Source: Anolis sagrei
Taxonomy: Eukaryota > Chordata > Lepidosauria > Squamata > Anolidae
Direction: 5' to 3'
Assembly (NCBI RefSeq): GCF_037176765.1
Contig: NC_090023.1
Coordinates: 202,524,506 to 202,588,505, forward strand
Length of the DNA stretch: 64,000 nucleotides
Shown here: positions 62,095 to 64,000 of the stretch, piece by piece
How positions within the stretch are numbered: the first letter of the stretch is position 1
Layout of the letters: every line of letters starts with the position of its first letter
The notes under the pieces: model-generated
What the model saw: only the letters and a program-made list of their open reading frames with translations
The model's database searches: none
Told to the model about the DNA's origin: nothing
Translations under genes and position numbers: made by a program

Positions 62095-62815
62095 TGGTCA
62101 TCATGGCTCAGTTTAAAAACCTCCAGAGGAGGAAACTCAATTGGGAAAGATCCATAAAGGGCATCTAGTCCAACCCCTTCTGCCAGAAAGGAAAATACAA
62201 AGCCCTCCCAACAGATGACCATCCAGCCTCAGTTCAAAAACCTCCAGAGGAAGAAACTCATTTGGGAAAGATCAGGACGGCCCTAGGTAATTTTCAACTG
62301 TAAGCAAATAGTATTTTGGTGCCCCCCCCTCAACCAATCACTAATATATTTTCTGTTCGTCGTGGGAGTTCTGTGTGCTATATTTGGTTCAGTTCCATCA
62401 TTGGTGGAGATCAGAATGCTCTTTGATTGTAGGTGAACTATACATCCCAGTAACTACAACTCGCATATGTCAAGGTCTATTTCCCCCCAAGAGTGCCTCA
62501 AGAGCACCCCTGGGCAAAATCAACTATACTGCAAAGGCTTACTTTGCGTAATGGGTTGAGCCGCCCCTCAGAAAGATTCATAAAGGGCATCTAGTCCAAC
62601 CCCCTTCTGCCACAAAGGAAAATACAAAGCCCTCCCACCAGATGACCATCTAGCCTCAGTTCAAAAACCTCCAGGGGAAGAAACTCAATTGGGAAAGATT
62701 CATAAAGGGCATCTAGTCCAACCCCCTTCTGCCACAAAGGAAAACACAAAGCCCTCCCAACAGATGACCATCCAGCCTCAGTTCAAAAACCTCCAGAGTC
62801 CAAAACCCCTGGAGG
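62095..62815 (-). repeat. Duplicated CR1-like segments around a SPIN-like module
   Basis: A unit of about 115-125 bp (GGGCATCTAGTCCAACCCC, AAATACAAAGCCCTCCCA, CAGTTCAAAAACCTCCAGAG) recurs at about 62157, 62586 and 62706, plus partial copies. It looks like antisense CR1 body sequence that has duplicated. Between them, 62310-62510 carries the SPIN-like module (TTGGTTCAGTTCCATCATTG, GATTGTAGGTGAACTATACA). No gene is seen. Confidence 0.6.
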
Positions 62816-63440
62816 ACTCATGTTTGTCCATACCTGCTCTATAGGTATGGAACAGCCTCAATTCTGCACTATAGAATTGAGGCTGTTCCATGCTAGGCCA
62901 TGCCCCAGGCTATGGAGTCATGGGAGTTGTAGTTTTGCAAGGTTGTTAGACTTCTCAGTTTTGGACTCCCACTCCCACCATTCCTACCAGATTCAGGCTC
63001 TTTCCTTTTCCTTCTCAGCAGCTTAAGCCTGCCCTAGTTTCTTTTTTATGGAAAGCCATGCTGGAAAAAAGAAAACGCCTCCTGTACCTTTAACAGTTGC
63101 AGGTGATGCATATATCCAATACAAGCAGGTGATGAGGATCCCATAAAGTCTGGGATCCTAATTGAGGTATTTTAGACTATTTAGTATATATTCTGCATAT
63201 GTCATCAGTTGGGAACCCCTCCCCCGAAGCACCAACTGCTTCTCTGGGCCAGAGTGAAGAGAGAGGGGGGCCAGGAAGACAGTTCCACCTTGTTTCCTGT
63301 GCTAGGCTAATAATATAATATATTGTATATACATATAATAAGGAAACTCCAAGCATTTTGTCCCCAATGCACTTTATCAGAGATTTAGGATATTTGCATA
63401 CCCATCCTTCTCCAAACACCCACCCTTTCTCCTGGTCATG
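62816..63440. other. Intergenic DNA without a recognised gene
   Basis: A short self-complementary stretch lies at 62845-62895 (GGAACAGCCTCAATTCTGCA with TAGAATTGAGGCTGTTCC). Otherwise I see nothing to name. Confidence 0.4.
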
Positions 63441-63643
63441 CAGTACTTTTTAATTTAAATTTTAATTATTACATTTGGCCCTGCCATAGTTTTTAATTGC
63501 GTCATTGTGTGTTGTTAATGTTATTGCTTTGTTTTTGATTTATTTTGCTATGTTGTTGTTGTTTTATTGTTGTATTTGGGCTCGGCCTCTTGTAAGCCGC
63601 ACCGAGTCCTTCGGGAGAGGGTAGCGGGGTACAAATAAAGGTC

Positions 63644-63680
<37 letters not shown>
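63440..63680 (+). mobile_element. LINE 3' end (L2/CR1-type) with (TTA)n
   Basis: An AT-rich body, then GGGCTCGGCCTCTTGTAAGC, GCACCGAGTCCTTCGGGAG, GGGTACAAATAAAGG and (TTA)n. It is a typical 3' tail without coding sequence. Confidence 0.65.
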
Positions 63681-63681
<1 letters not shown>

Positions 63682-63717
63682 GTTAAAATTATATATTTAT
63701 ATTACATGTAATACTAA

Positions 63718-63862
63718 TCTATATAAATAAAAATGTAATGTTCATTTGTGGGATTAATATAACTCAAAAACCGCTGGATGAATTGACACCAGAGTTGGAC
63801 ACAATGCACCTATCAGGCCAACAAGTGACCACCACGCATAAAAGCACTGAAAAACACAGCAG
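63718..63862 (+). mobile_element. Helitron 5' end (truncated)
   Basis: TCTATATAAATAAAAATGTA, preceded by A, then GGATTAATATAACTCAAAAA and GAATTGACACCAGAG repeat the minus-strand start of the Helitron at 6806-8491. It breaks off where the fold-back family begins. Confidence 0.75.
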
Positions 63863-63867
63863 AAGAG

Positions 63868-64000
63868 ACAGGAGAGTTTTCCAGGCTGTATGGCCATGTT
63901 CTAGAAGCATTCTCTCCTGACATTTTGCCCACATCTATGACAGGCATCCTCAGAGGTTGTGAGGTCTGTTGGAAACTAGGCAAGTGAGGTTTATATCTCT
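63868..64000 (+). mobile_element. Fold-back family fragment, running off the window
   Basis: GGCTGTATGGCCATGTTCTA, GAAGCATTCTCTCCTGACAT, GGCATCCTCAGAGGTTGTGA and GTCTGTTGGAAACTAGGCAA are the arm and the sequence that follows it. It is not mirrored within the window. Confidence 0.65.

Overview
This is vertebrate nuclear DNA, most probably from a squamate reptile and perhaps an iguanian lizard. That reading rests on RTE-BovB LINEs, lizard-type tRNA SINEs, 5S rRNA-derived SINEs, CR1/L2-type LINE tails, SPIN-like hAT elements and a Helitron, all mixed with split host genes. No species name can be proved from the window.

Three host genes are recognisable, in the order known from other amniotes. 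DENND10 (FAM45A) lies on the minus strand; its first four coding exons are at 11742 down to 1285 and the rest lies beyond the left edge. EIF3A is complete on the plus strand: 22 coding exons from 19192 to 49892, every phase closes, and the predicted protein has 1463 residues. NANOS1 is a single-exon gene on the minus strand (61597 to 60842, 251 residues). DENND10 and EIF3A diverge from separate GC-rich promoters about 7.4 kb apart. EIF3A and NANOS1 converge across a gap of about 10 kb. The three proteins act in separate processes: endosomal Commander function, translation initiation, and mRNA repression with deadenylation.

Region by region: 1-11742 is DENND10 with introns full of transposons (a 1.7-kb Helitron, a SPIN-like hAT nested in a 5S-type SINE, fold-back retrosequences). 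11.7-19.2 kb is the divergent intergenic region; it holds a tandem array grown from a MITE, two BovB copies (one with a twin-priming inversion) and several L2-type LINEs. 19.2-51 kb is EIF3A; its introns carry a Tigger-like element with an internal tandem expansion, SINEs, a CR1, hAT MITEs and a 2.7-kb DNA element with LINEs nested in it, plus a candidate H/ACA snoRNA in intron 15. 51-59 kb is repeat-rich intergenic DNA, including a 1.26-kb hAT filled with GC-rich hairpin repeats. 59.2-60.8 kb is a tandem array of about 125 bp per unit that abuts the NANOS1 stop codon. Beyond NANOS1 are CR1-like, SPIN-module, L2-type and Helitron fragments.

The most unusual signal is the array at 59.2-60.8 kb. 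Each of about 13 units carries, in the same orientation, a core close to the CTCF consensus (typically GGCCAGTAGGGGCCGCC). This may be a tandem CTCF-type boundary embedded in the NANOS1 3' UTR and facing EIF3A. No function has been shown; this is inference from motif resemblance.
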